A DNA stretch of 64,000 nucleotides from CAIYUC01 sp963682005 (lineage in GTDB: Bacteria; Bacteroidota; Bacteroidia; Bacteroidales; FEN-979), in NCBI GenBank assembly GCA_963682005.1, contig OY820914.1, positions 1,612,001 through 1,676,000 on the forward strand. The letters are read 5' to 3'. The notes beneath the pieces are model-generated. The model saw nothing but the letters and a program-made list of their open reading frames with translations. It had not been told where the DNA came from and ran no database searches. Shown here piece after piece: positions 1-8,781 of this stretch. Positions within the stretch are counted from its first letter, which is position 1, and every line of letters starts with the position of its first letter. The position numbers and the translations under genes were made by a program.

Positions 1-494
1 CGATCGGGGATACACTGCCGCTTCTCTTTGTGCTGGATGCGAAGGTCAGGCTTGATTCTTCTGGTTCCCACAGGGAGGTTAAAATCGCGAAGTTCATCAC
101 GGGATACAGGAAAACTGATCTCCGCGACGATGAGCTGATCACGGAAGTGCTCATCCCGGTACCCGAAAAAAATGCCATCCTTTCATCATACAAGGTATCG
201 AAGCGGAAAGATCTCGATATATCCACCGTTTGCGGAGCGTTTAAGGTTATTCCTGAAGAAGGCAAAGTGAAAGAGATACGGATCGCATTCGGAGGGATGG
301 CCGCAACAACAAAGCGGGCTTTAAAGACAGAGAAGTTCCTGGAAGGAAAAAACTGGGACCGTGAAACAGTGGAGAAGGCCATGCAGGTGCTTTCCAAAGA
401 ATTCACGCCGATCTCGGATGCAAGGTCTGGGGCGGAATTCAGAAGTATTGCGGCCGGGAATTTGTTATTGAAGTTTTATTTGGAGAATAGTTAG
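1..494 (+). CDS. Xanthine dehydrogenase FAD-binding subunit, 3' part (5' end outside window)
   Basis: This is the C-terminal part of a CoxM/XdhB-type FAD subunit, which passes electrons from the Fe-S clusters of a molybdenum hydroxylase to NAD+. The frame is open to the left edge and already reads IGDTLPLLFVLDAKV from base 3, a typical segment of the family, so the GTG at 30 is not the true start. About 163 residues are visible. They hold the end of the FAD domain and the CO-dehydrogenase-flavoprotein C-terminal domain (ITEVLIPVP, then a GGMAATTKRA-like segment). It lies 117 bp upstream of the molybdopterin subunit, as expected for a split three-subunit enzyme. The Fe-S subunit would be expected further upstream, outside the window. 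The family call is firm; the substrate (xanthine or hypoxanthine) is inferred from the cluster. Confidence 0.85.
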   Translation, partial: IGDTLPLLFVLDAKVRLDSSGSHREVKIAKFITGYRKTDLRDDELITEVLIPVPEKNAILSSYKVSKRKDLDISTVCGAFKVIPEEGKVKEIRIAFGGMAATTKRALKTEKFLEGKNWDRETVEKAMQVLSKEFTPISDARSGAEFRSIAAGNLLLKFYLENS

Positions 495-499
495 AAAAA

Positions 500-592
500 T
501 TACTTTGTGACCTTTGCGAAACCCTTTGTGTTCTTTGTGGTTTAAAAAAATTTTAACACAGAGATCACAAAGAAGGCACGAAGACACAGAAG
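500..592. repeat. Inverted repeat of the TTTGTG/CACAAAG family
   Basis: The left arm is rich in CTTTGTG/TTCTTTGTGG and the right arm in CACAAAGAAGGCAC; they meet at a TTTAAAAAAATTTTAA centre, so the transcript could fold into a long imperfect hairpin. It fills the spacer between the FAD and molybdopterin subunit genes. Related copies lie at 12541-12631, 22412-22556, 37949-38048 and 47121-47233. Confidence 0.7.
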
Positions 593-611
593 AAAAATAT
601 TTATTGTGGGA

Positions 612-2936
612 ATGTCAGCAAAGATGCATCACGACAGCGCTGTTAAACATGTGACCGGGGAATCGGTTTATGTGAACGATATTGCCGTAAGCGGGCAACT
701 GCTGATGGGGAAGGTCGTTTTCAGCCGGCATGCCCATGCTTTGATCAGAAAGCTGGATTTCTCAAAAGCCAGCCTGGTGAAGGGTGTTCACGCCATTCTT
801 ACGGCAAAGGATATTCCCGGTCAGAACCAGATGGGTCCTGTTATCCATGATGAACTTTGCCTGGCGGAAAAAGAAGTTACATTCATCGGCCAGGCAATTG
901 TGCTGATCGCAGCTGAAACAATGGAGATCGCCCATGAAGCCGAAAAGCTGATCGAAATCGAATACAAGCCTCTTGAGGAGATCCTGGATATCGAAACCGC
1001 GATGGCGAAGAAGAACCTCCTCATCTTCGGAGGGAAAATCGAACGCGGAGATGTTGATTCTGCTATGAAAACAGCAACTCATGTGATCAAAGGAACGCTG
1101 AAAACTGGTGCCCAGGAGCACTGGTACCTTGAAACCCAGACGGCCCTTGCTGTTCCCGGGGAAGGCCGGGAAATGATGATCCATGCCTCCAGCCAGAATC
1201 CCAACGAGACCCAGGCCATTGTTGCAGAAGTTCTCGGAATAAATAAAAACGATGTGGAGGTTGAAGTCAGACGGATGGGCGGCGGTTTCGGCGGAAAGGA
1301 AACGCAGGGAAATCATGTGGCCGCATGGGCCGCCCTGCTTGCAAATGCCACGAAGCGGCCCGTGAAGATCCACCTGTTCCGCGACGACGACCAGGTGATG
1401 ACCGGGAAAAGGCACCGGTTCCTCTCCGAATATGAGATCGGGTTTAATGATGAGGGATTGATCCTGGCATATAAAGTGGACCTGAACTCCGATGCAGGTG
1501 CCGCAATGGACCTTTCGAAAGCGATACTCCAGCGCGCCCTGTTCCATGCCGACAATGCCTACTATATACCCGATATCTGTATCACAGGCAGCGCCTGGGA
1601 AACGAACCTGCCTTCGAACACCGCATTCCGCGGCTTCGGTGGCCCTCAGGGAATGGCTGTGATCGAAACCGCCATCGACAGGATCGCCCGATTCCTGAAG
1701 AAGGATCCGGCTGAAGTCAGGCTCCTGAATTTCTACAAGGCAGGAAAGAACAACATCACACCATATGGTGAAAAGGTGAATAACAATCACCTTTTTATGA
1801 TCTATGATAAGCTGATCCAGTCATCGGACTATCAAAAACGAAAAAAAGAAATTGAGAAATTTAACCGGCAGAATGAGTTTTTAAAGAAAGGAATAGCCCT
1901 GACCCCGGTGAAATTCGGCATTTCCTTTACCACCTCATTTCTGAACCAGGCCGGGGCATTGGTGAATATTTACACCGACGGGACGGTACTGGTCAATCAC
2001 GGCGGAACGGAGATGGGCCAGGGGTTGCATACCAAGATCCTGAAGATTGCTTCTGAAGAACTGGGGGTAACCCCTGATAAGGTAAGGGTCACCGCAACGA
2101 ATACCTCCAAGGTCCCGAATACATCCGCCACAGCCGCTTCATCCGGAAGCGATATGAACGGGATGGCCGTTAAAAACGCCATCGATATCCTGAAGGAAAG
2201 ACTGGTTGATGTTATCCGGGATGAGCATTATTCTCTCTTCGATGGGAAGCATTTGCCAAAAGCTAAAATCGTTTACAAGGATAATTTCATTTTTTACATC
2301 GATGATCCCGGACGAAAGATCCCGTTTGAAAAGATCGTAAAGGCAGCTTACCTGAAGCAGGTAAGCCTGAGCGCCACAGGTTTTTACAAAACACCGGGAA
2401 TTCATTTCGACTGGGACAAGGGACGAGGGAATCCGTTCTTTTATTATTCCTTCGGGATGGCCGTCTCCGAAGTGATGATCGATGTACTGACCGGTTCTCA
2501 TCAGTTATTAAGAACGGATATTTTTCAGGATGTGGGTGATTCGATCAACGAAGGCATCGACCGCGGACAGATAGAAGGAGCCTTCATTCAGGGCGTAGGC
2601 TGGTGTACGACGGAGGAAATCAAATGGGACAATAGCGGGAAATTGCTTACGCACTCTCCGGATACGTACAAGATACCGACAGTGAATGATATCCCGGTGG
2701 ATTTCAGGGTTGAACTGCTGAAGAATGTACCCAACCCGGGAACGATCCATGGAAGCAAGGCGATCGGCGAACCGCCGCTCATGCTGGCATTTTCGGTATG
2801 GCTGGCGATCAAAGATGCCATCTCTGCCGTGGGGGATCATAAAATTGAGCCGGAGTTTTCTTTACCGGCCACGAACGAAGTGATACTGCTTTCGGCAGAG
2901 AAATTGAGAAAATTGAAAATACATTCTGTTCTATGA
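612..2936 (+). CDS. Xanthine dehydrogenase molybdopterin-binding subunit
   Basis: This is the catalytic large subunit of a xanthine dehydrogenase-family molybdenum hydroxylase, which oxidises hypoxanthine or xanthine. The chain is about 774 residues. It starts with the aldehyde oxidase/XDH hammerhead domain (VTGESVYVNDI near residue 16). The molybdopterin domain carries GGGFGGKE (about 223-230), FRGFGG (about 339) and the C-terminal GEPP motif whose Glu (about 720) is the catalytic base in this family. I chose the ATG at 612 over the in-frame GTG at 606 because it directly precedes the conserved start. It overlaps ygeY by 4 bp (ATGA). No FAD or Fe-S domain is present, so it must pair with separate subunits, the FAD subunit being the gene just upstream. 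Its order with ygeY and ygeW points to anaerobic purine breakdown. Confidence 0.92.
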   Translation: MSAKMHHDSAVKHVTGESVYVNDIAVSGQLLMGKVVFSRHAHALIRKLDFSKASLVKGVHAILTAKDIPGQNQMGPVIHDELCLAEKEVTFIGQAIVLIAAETMEIAHEAEKLIEIEYKPLEEILDIETAMAKKNLLIFGGKIERGDVDSAMKTATHVIKGTLKTGAQEHWYLETQTALAVPGEGREMMIHASSQNPNETQAIVAEVLGINKNDVEVEVRRMGGGFGGKETQGNHVAAWAALLANATKRPVKIHLFRDDDQVMTGKRHRFLSEYEIGFNDEGLILAYKVDLNSDAGAAMDLSKAILQRALFHADNAYYIPDICITGSAWETNLPSNTAFRGFGGPQGMAVIETAIDRIARFLKKDPAEVRLLNFYKAGKNNITPYGEKVNNNHLFMIYDKLIQSSDYQKRKKEIEKFNRQNEFLKKGIALTPVKFGISFTTSFLNQAGALVNIYTDGTVLVNHGGTEMGQGLHTKILKIASEELGVTPDKVRVTATNTSKVPNTSATAASSGSDMNGMAVKNAIDILKERLVDVIRDEHYSLFDGKHLPKAKIVYKDNFIFYIDDPGRKIPFEKIVKAAYLKQVSLSATGFYKTPGIHFDWDKGRGNPFFYYSFGMAVSEVMIDVLTGSHQLLRTDIFQDVGDSINEGIDRGQIEGAFIQGVGWCTTEEIKWDNSGKLLTHSPDTYKIPTVNDIPVDFRVELLKNVPNPGTIHGSKAIGEPPLMLAFSVWLAIKDAISAVGDHKIEPEFSLPATNEVILLSAEKLRKLKIHSVL

Positions 2937-4120
2937 AAGAAACACTCAAAAAGATTAATGAACTATCTGCAAAATATGCAGACTATACAGCCGGTAACCT
3001 TTCAAAACTCATAAAGATCCGCTCGATGAGCACCGGCGAAAAAGCCGTGGCGGAAGAACTTCAGCGGCAGATGCTCGAAGCAGGCTTTGATGAAGCCCGG
3101 ATCGACGGTCTTGGCAATGTGATCGGCCGGATCGGGAACGGGCAAAAGTCCATTTGCTTCGATGGACACATTGATACCGTGGATGTCGGGAACCGGGCAA
3201 ACTGGGATACCGATCCTTTTTCGGGAGAGATCAGGGATGGCTTTGTATTTGGACGCGGAAGCGTTGACCAGAAAGGAGGTCCTGCTTCGTTTGTGACAGC
3301 AGGCCGCATCCTCAAAGAGCTTGCTTTTGATCGTGACATGACCATCTATTTCACAGGAACAGTGATGGAGGAAGATTGCGACGGCTTATGCTGGAAATAT
3401 ATCGTGGAGGAAGAAAAGATCGTTCCCGATTTCCTGGTCATCACCGAACCGACCGATCTGAACATCTATCGCGGACAGCGGGGTAGGATGGAAATGGAGA
3501 TCGAGTTCAGGGGAATTTCTGCGCATGGCTCTGCGCCTGAACGCGGGAAGAATGCCATCTATATGGCAGCACGTGCATCCCTGGATATAGAGAAACTGAA
3601 TGACAGGCTGAAGAGCGATGATTTCCTCGGGAAAGGAAGTGTCACCCTTTCGGAATTTGTATCGGGAAGCCCGTCGTTGTGTGCTGTTGCGGATTATGCG
3701 AAGATACATCTTGACCGCCGCCTGACATGGGGCGAAACAAAAGAATCAGCCGTGAAGGAAATAGAAGATATCCTGAAAGGCAAGGATGCCGTGGTGAAAG
3801 TCCTGAATTACGAGGAAACTGCCTATACCGGCAAGCGTTACGGGATGGAAAAATATTACCCGACATGGAAAATTGAAGCAGATCATCCGCTGGTTACCGG
3901 TGCCACCGGGGCATTTAAAGGTCTTTTCGGCCGGGAACCCAACGTCGATAAGTGGACATTTTCAACGAATGGGGTTACAATTAACGGCTATTATAAGATC
4001 CCTTGCATCGGGTTTGGACCCGGGAATGAAGTGCTGGCGCATGCCCCGAATGAAAAGGTGCCGGTAAGCGACCTTGTGGCTGCTTCAGCGTTTTATGCGG
4101 CGATCGCTTACTATTTGTAA
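2933..4120 (+). CDS. ygeY: YgeY-family M20 metallohydrolase
   Basis: This 395-residue protein is a zinc-dependent M20/ArgE/DapE-type hydrolase of the YgeY family (about 400 residues), found with selenium-dependent molybdenum hydroxylases. Visible metal and catalytic positions are H79 and D81 (DGHIDTVD), D112 (GSVDQKGG) and E146/E147 (TVMEEDCDG). A dimerisation domain follows (RMEMEIEFRGISAHGSAPE). The predicted role is to cleave an amide or carbamoyl-type bond in an intermediate of purine breakdown; the exact substrate cannot be read from sequence. Its ATG overlaps the stop of the xanthine dehydrogenase gene, so the two are translationally coupled, and ygeW follows 92 bp later. Family assignment is strong. 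Confidence 0.9.
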   Translation: MKETLKKINELSAKYADYTAGNLSKLIKIRSMSTGEKAVAEELQRQMLEAGFDEARIDGLGNVIGRIGNGQKSICFDGHIDTVDVGNRANWDTDPFSGEIRDGFVFGRGSVDQKGGPASFVTAGRILKELAFDRDMTIYFTGTVMEEDCDGLCWKYIVEEEKIVPDFLVITEPTDLNIYRGQRGRMEMEIEFRGISAHGSAPERGKNAIYMAARASLDIEKLNDRLKSDDFLGKGSVTLSEFVSGSPSLCAVADYAKIHLDRRLTWGETKESAVKEIEDILKGKDAVVKVLNYEETAYTGKRYGMEKYYPTWKIEADHPLVTGATGAFKGLFGREPNVDKWTFSTNGVTINGYYKIPCIGFGPGNEVLAHAPNEKVPVSDLVAASAFYAAIAYYL

Positions 4121-4212
4121 GATATTCGCGGCAAACAGCACCTTCATGAAACTTCATGAAAATCTTCGTGTAGCTTCATGTAAGAATAAACATCAAATTA
4201 TTAATTCATACT

Positions 4213-5403
4213 ATGAACAATACTCTGACAAACCTCCTCAGGATTATCGAATCCTCAGGCGAAAGCCTCTACCAGAAAGATTTCCTGCTTACCTGGGAAA
4301 AAACCGGCAAAGAACTCGAATCCATCCTGGCCACCGCTGACGCCCTGAAATACCTGCGCGACCACAACATCTCGGCCCGCTGTTTCGACTCCGGACTGGC
4401 TATTTCGCAGTTCCGCGACAATTCAACCCGGACCAGGTTCTCGTTTGCATCTGCAGCCAACCTCCTGGGACTTGCCGTGCAGGATCTGGACGAAGGCAAA
4501 TCGCAGATCAGCCATGGAGAGACCGTTCGCGAGACTTCCGTGATGATCTCCTTCCTCAGCGATATAATCGGCATCCGCGACGATATGTATCTCGGTGCGG
4601 GGAATGCCTATATGCGGGAAGTCGGCGAAGCACTTGATGAGGCATTTACTGATGGTGTATTGCCGCAACGGCCGGGCATTGTGAACCTCCAGTGCGATAT
4701 CGATCATCCGACCCAGTCCATGGCTGACCTGCTTCACCTGAAAAACACATTTGGCTCGCTGGAAAACCTGAAAGGCAAAAAGATCGCTATGACCTGGGCT
4801 TATTCACCGAGCTATGGCAAGCCATTGTCGGTTCCGCAGGGGATCATCGGACTGATGACCCGTTTCGGGATGAAGGTTGATCTTGCATTTCCGGAAGGAT
4901 ACAACCTGATCCGGAATGTGGTTGACCTGGCCGGCACACAGTCGCAGGCAAGCGGCGGCAGTTTCCGGGTGGTGAACTCAATGGATGAAGCCTTTTACGA
5001 CGCTGATATCGTCTATCCCAAGAGCTGGGCCCCGTTCAATGTGATGCGGCAGCGTACGGATCTTCTCAGGCAAAACGATCATGATGGTCTGAAATCGCTG
5101 GAAAAGGAGTGCCTGGCCAATAATGCACAGTTCAAAGATTGGGAATGCACACGCGAAAAAATGAAAATGACAAAGGAAGGAAACGCACTATATATGCATT
5201 GTCTTCCGGCTGATATTTCAGGGGTTTCCTGCAAGGAAGGGGAAGTTTCGGGATCAGTCTTTGAACAGTACCGCGTTCCGCTTTACAAGCAGGCGGGGTT
5301 CAAGCCTTATATCATCGCTGCAATGATGCTTACAAACCGGTTTAAAAACCCGGCAAGGATCCTTGAAGAGATGTCTGAAAACAAAGTACCGCGAAGCCTT
5401 TGA
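4213..5403 (+). CDS. ygeW: YgeW knotted carbamoyltransferase
   Basis: This is a member of the aspartate/ornithine carbamoyltransferase superfamily, the YgeW type. At 396 residues it has the length I recall for the E. coli protein. The carbamoyl-phosphate-binding STRT motif is at 71-74, followed by RFSFASAANLLGL, and the HCLP motif is at 329-332. YgeW proteins have no demonstrated ATCase or OTCase activity. In purine-degrading clusters they are thought to handle a carbamoylated or ureido intermediate, possibly running in the phosphorolytic direction to give carbamoyl phosphate for ATP synthesis; that is inference. It closes the plus-strand operon and converges on hyuA across a repeat-rich spacer. 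Confidence 0.92.
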   Translation: MNNTLTNLLRIIESSGESLYQKDFLLTWEKTGKELESILATADALKYLRDHNISARCFDSGLAISQFRDNSTRTRFSFASAANLLGLAVQDLDEGKSQISHGETVRETSVMISFLSDIIGIRDDMYLGAGNAYMREVGEALDEAFTDGVLPQRPGIVNLQCDIDHPTQSMADLLHLKNTFGSLENLKGKKIAMTWAYSPSYGKPLSVPQGIIGLMTRFGMKVDLAFPEGYNLIRNVVDLAGTQSQASGGSFRVVNSMDEAFYDADIVYPKSWAPFNVMRQRTDLLRQNDHDGLKSLEKECLANNAQFKDWECTREKMKMTKEGNALYMHCLPADISGVSCKEGEVSGSVFEQYRVPLYKQAGFKPYIIAAMMLTNRFKNPARILEEMSENKVPRSL

Positions 5404-6040
5404 TTGTACCCACCCCGACCTACGGTCTTCCCCTCCCTACTTGTCTACTCTTTATACACATCAATTTATTTAATCGATTAAAAAACATTTGGCAAATATT
5501 CTTTCCTTATGTCCTTTTCTTTTGCTTGCCCAAAAGAAAAGGACGAAAAGAAAAAGGCAGCCTGGGTTTTCGGCGACCCACTTATGGTTCGATTCCTAAG
5601 CCAGTCAAGCCGTTCTCCCAACCTTCGCTATCGCTCCGGCCGGGATCACTTCTCTAACTGGCTTTTTACGGAATCTTCACCGAGTGGGTCCCCGCCTCAA
5701 ACCCTAAGGCATGCAATTTTATCATTTTTTTCCCGCCTTATGAAATTCACGTGAAGAAAATCGAGGATTGAGCGTGAAAAACCGCGAACTGTTTGACGAT
5801 CCCGGTCGGAGCGACAGCGAAGACCGGGAGCGGAGTTTTCGCGGTTTAGCGAATGACGATGATTTTTAGTGAATTTCATACAGCGGTGAGTTTGTTCCCC
5901 TCCCCGCTTGGGGAGGGGTTAGGGGTGGGGCTGTTTGATCCAAGCAAAAGAAAGGAACAACAAATAAATATAGTAAAACCTAAGATGTGTAAAAAGAGTA
6001 GCTACTTGTAGGGTGGGGATTTAAGGGGAGGGTACGATTG
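5404..6040. repeat. Repeat-filled spacer with nested inverted repeats
   Basis: This gap of about 640 bp lies between the convergent ygeW and hyuA genes, and I see no convincing gene in it. The outer ends are imperfect inverted repeats: GTACCC..CCTCCC..CTACTCTTTATACACATC at about 5405-5462 faces GATGTGTAAAAAGAGTAG..GGGAGGGTACG at about 5983-6039. Inside, TTCTTTTGCTTG is answered by CCAAGCAAAAGAA. Further in is a palindrome whose ends, ATGAAATTCAC (5740-5750) and GTGAATTTCAT (5869-5879), match perfectly and enclose a TCCCGGTC/GACCGGGA hairpin (5800-5829). A CCCCTCCCC-type repeat lies near 5900. The layout resembles a non-autonomous, MITE-like element or stacked repeats. It may also act as a bidirectional terminator. 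Confidence 0.55.
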
Positions 6041-6071
6041 GTTTCTTCCCGCATTTGTCATGGGTAATAAT

Positions 6072-7457
6072 TTATAATTCCAGAAATTTGCCTTTGTGCT
6101 TTCCTGCCTTCAGCACCCCTTTCTGCAAAGCAATTTCCCCGTTCGAAATGACCGTTTCAGCTCTGCCGCGAATTTTCATCCCTTCATAAATATTCGAATC
6201 GCAGCGCTGGAACTGATTTTTCGCAGAAATGAACCCTTCAAAATCCGGATCCCAGATGACAATATCCGCATCAAATCCCGGATCCAGCCTTCCTTTGCGA
6301 CCCGATAATCCGAATATCTCTGCCGGCCGGGAAGAAACAAGGCTTACGAACTGGTTTATCGTGATCTTTTTTGTCAGTACTCCATAGGTATATAACAGCG
6401 GCAGGCGGAATTCAATCCCGCCGGCTCCGTTCGGGATTTTCGTAAAATCATTGATTCCTTTATCTTTTTGTCCATGAAGATTGAACGGGCAATGATCCGT
6501 TGCCACCGTGTCAAACGTGCCATCGGCCAATCCCTGCCAGAGTTGCTGCCGGTCCTTTTCAGCGCGGATGGGAGGGGAGATCACATACGGGAGGACCTTC
6601 ATATTATCCAGCGTCTCATCATAAACCGAATCATTCAGCATCAGGTACTGGATGCAGGTTTCTGCGAATATTTTCAACCCTGATTTTTTCGCCTGCCTCA
6701 CCGCTTCAGCCCCTTCACCGGTGGAAATATGAACGATGTACGCAGGGCAACCAGTTTTTGCGGATAATTCAATGACCCGTTGAATCGCCCGGATCTCCGT
6801 CTCCGGAGGCCGTGATAATGCATGATAACGGGCATCGGTCAGGCCTTTCGACAGGTATTCCTGCTGCAGCCCGCTGATCATTTCCCCGTCCTCGCAATGC
6901 ACCATGACCAGCCCACCGGCCGGACCCACGATCCTCATCACCCGTTCCAACTCAGAAAGGCTGATACCGATCGATTCGCGATAGGCGAGGTAAGTCTTGA
7001 ACGACCTGATTCCTTCTTCCTCAATGCAAGACCTGATCTCAGTTTCAATATTTTCGTGCCATCCGCTTATTCCCAGGTGCAACCGGTGATCAACAAGAGA
7101 GGATGCCGCTTCAGCTTTACGGGCATGAAGGGCTTCAATGAGCGACTGGCCACGGTGCGGCGTGACGAAATCCATGATGCATGTCGTTCCGCCTGCAATG
7201 GCGGCTTTGCTCCCGGTGATGAAATCATCCGAAGAAGGTCCTGCAGGGGTTGGCAGCGCAAGATGGACGTGCGGATCGATCGCTGATGGAAAAATTATTT
7301 TTCCATCAGCATCTAATACTGTATAACCCGGATATTCAGCCGGATCAAGGATGCCTCTTGAGATGATCTTTCCCTGGTCAATAACAAGGTCTTCCCGGAT
7401 GTTTTTTTCGGGGGAAACAAGGGTTCCGTTAATTATCAGTAAAGGGCTCCTGTTCAT
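6072..7457 (-). CDS. hyuA: Dihydropyrimidinase / D-hydantoinase-family amidohydrolase
   Basis: This cyclic-amide hydrolase of the dihydropyrimidinase/hydantoinase family opens a cyclic ureide ring. The binuclear metal site is complete: H63 and H65 (DPHVHL), the carboxylated lysine K154 (SFKTYLAY), H187 (MVHCED), H243 (YIVHIST) and D321 (ATDHCPF). The 461-residue length is normal. I chose the ATG at 7457 because it forms an ATGA overlap with the ssnA stop and starts NRSPLLIINGTLV, the usual family N-terminus; an in-frame ATG at 7475 lies further inside ssnA. With ssnA, ygeW, ygeY and ygfK it forms the anaerobic purine/urate cluster, where it probably acts on a ring-opened or reduced purine intermediate. 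Confidence 0.9.
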   Translation of the reverse strand: MNRSPLLIINGTLVSPEKNIREDLVIDQGKIISRGILDPAEYPGYTVLDADGKIIFPSAIDPHVHLALPTPAGPSSDDFITGSKAAIAGGTTCIMDFVTPHRGQSLIEALHARKAEAASSLVDHRLHLGISGWHENIETEIRSCIEEEGIRSFKTYLAYRESIGISLSELERVMRIVGPAGGLVMVHCEDGEMISGLQQEYLSKGLTDARYHALSRPPETEIRAIQRVIELSAKTGCPAYIVHISTGEGAEAVRQAKKSGLKIFAETCIQYLMLNDSVYDETLDNMKVLPYVISPPIRAEKDRQQLWQGLADGTFDTVATDHCPFNLHGQKDKGINDFTKIPNGAGGIEFRLPLLYTYGVLTKKITINQFVSLVSSRPAEIFGLSGRKGRLDPGFDADIVIWDPDFEGFISAKNQFQRCDSNIYEGMKIRGRAETVISNGEIALQKGVLKAGKHKGKFLEL

Positions 7458-8770
7458 TTGTCCATCAGTTTCCAAAGCCTTTCCGCCTGTTTCCCTGATT
7501 CTTTCAGAATTGCAACTTCATCAGCGGTCAGGATCCTGCCGTTCTCAACAATTAATTTGCCGCCAGAGATTACATGGGTCAGGTGCTTCGATTCAATCCC
7601 CCACAGGAAATGGCTTATGAAATTTTCAGAAGTCATTGGCGTGGGCGAATCATAATCAAAAACGACAAGGTTGTTTTCGCTGTCACAGGAAAAGCTATTA
7701 TTTTCAAGGTAATGATGAACGTTCCGGAAACGGCGGTAAGTCTCGATGTAATCAATGGAATCGTGGATATGACCTGCAAAAAAAGCGGCCTTTGCGCTCC
7801 GGAGCATATCACTGTGCATCCCATCGGTTCCGAGCATGATATTTTTGCCAAGTCCGGCAGAATTGAAATGCCCGACCTTGTTGTTCAGGTTGCTTTCGGT
7901 GTTCTGAACGACCCAGGCAGGTGAATCTGCAACCAGTTTCCGTTCATTGTCATCCAGGTGCAGGCAATGACCAAGGATCGTCTTCGGGAACTGAAGCACC
8001 CCGGCTTCATGGAAACGGTTGATGACACTTGTGCCATGTTTTTCAAGACACTGTTCCTGGTCATATTTATCCTCTGCAACATGAACGTGAATACCGGAAT
8101 GCGTCCCTTCTGCAAGATGAACAGCCTTTTTCAGTGTTTCATCCCCAATGGTAAAAGAAGCATGAAGGCCAACAAGGCCTTGCCTTTCCGCAAGGTATTT
8201 TCCTGTTTCTTCAAGTCCCTGCTGTGAAATCCGGAGCCCGTCACGATCTGAGATCTCATAGCATAACAGATGACCCACGCCCACTTCATCGAAGGCGCGG
8301 GCAATGGTTTCCAGGCTTCCTTGAACAGCATCCGGCGAGGCATGGTGGTCGATGGCGAAGGTAACGCCGTTCTTCGCGCAGGCCATCGCCGTGACCAGGG
8401 CGCTGGAATAGATCATATCAAGGTCCAGCGCTTTATCCAGCGTCCACCAGATGTATTTCAGGATCTCCCTGAAGTTTTCCGGGTTCTTGTTTGGGGCAGG
8501 CATCCCTCTTGCCAATGCGGAATAAACATGATGATGGCCGCAAGCGAAAGATTTGGTAATGAATTTCCCCGTGCAATCGATGGTTTGGGTTGGTTGATTA
8601 CCCGTAGGGACATGTCGCGACATGTCCTTACCAAAATCCCGCGACATGTCCCTACCCGACATGTCCCTACGGGTAATCCCGCCATCAATACCCGGATGAA
8701 CCCGGATATCGGTTTGCCGGAATTCAAGCGTTTTCCAGTCGATGAAGGTTCCGTTTTTAAGTAATATCAT
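7454..8770 (-). CDS. ssnA: SsnA putative aminohydrolase, carrying an in-frame 27-codon repeat insertion
   Basis: SsnA belongs to the amidohydrolase/chlorohydrolase superfamily (about 440 residues) and regularly accompanies selenium-type purine genes. It is related to guanine deaminase and other amino-purine hydrolases. After the start come MILLKNGTFIDW, then the metal-binding GHHHVYSALARGM (79-91), VTFAIDHHASPD, HVHVAED, LGHCLHL and LGTDGMHSDML. The ATG at 8770 was chosen because the family begins at this segment; the reading frame extends 33 codons further upstream without homology. Residues 32-58 are encoded by an 81-bp palindromic repeat (8597-8677) inserted between the N-terminal strand region and the catalytic barrel, a place that tolerates a loop. 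All visible catalytic motifs are intact, so the protein is probably functional. Confidence 0.9.
   Translation of the reverse strand: MILLKNGTFIDWKTLEFRQTDIRVHPGIDGGITRRDMSGRDMSRDFGKDMSRHVPTGNQPTQTIDCTGKFITKSFACGHHHVYSALARGMPAPNKNPENFREILKYIWWTLDKALDLDMIYSSALVTAMACAKNGVTFAIDHHASPDAVQGSLETIARAFDEVGVGHLLCYEISDRDGLRISQQGLEETGKYLAERQGLVGLHASFTIGDETLKKAVHLAEGTHSGIHVHVAEDKYDQEQCLEKHGTSVINRFHEAGVLQFPKTILGHCLHLDDNERKLVADSPAWVVQNTESNLNNKVGHFNSAGLGKNIMLGTDGMHSDMLRSAKAAFFAGHIHDSIDYIETYRRFRNVHHYLENNSFSCDSENNLVVFDYDSPTPMTSENFISHFLWGIESKHLTHVISGGKLIVENGRILTADEVAILKESGKQAERLWKLMDK
8597..8677. repeat. 81-bp palindromic element with perfect 21-bp inverted ends, inside ssnA
   Basis: The left end (8597-8617, starting ATTACCCGTAGGGACATGTC) is the exact reverse complement of the right end (8657-8677). 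The core holds two more copies of the CGACATGTCC word. The length is 81 bp, exactly 27 codons, and it is translated as an extra segment containing RRDMSGRDMS and KDMSRHVPTG. No ORF or transposase lies in it. Confidence 0.9.
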
Positions 8771-8781
8771 GAATGAAGCGT

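Noticed and set aside
762..1790. A 342-codon open frame on the minus strand across the xanthine dehydrogenase gene
   Set aside because: It is antisense to a well-conserved molybdopterin subunit and its product shows no protein-like motif; it follows from codon bias of the real gene.
5509..5879. Short open frames in the spacer between ygeW and hyuA
   Set aside because: They translate palindromic repeat sequence and have no recognisable protein features.
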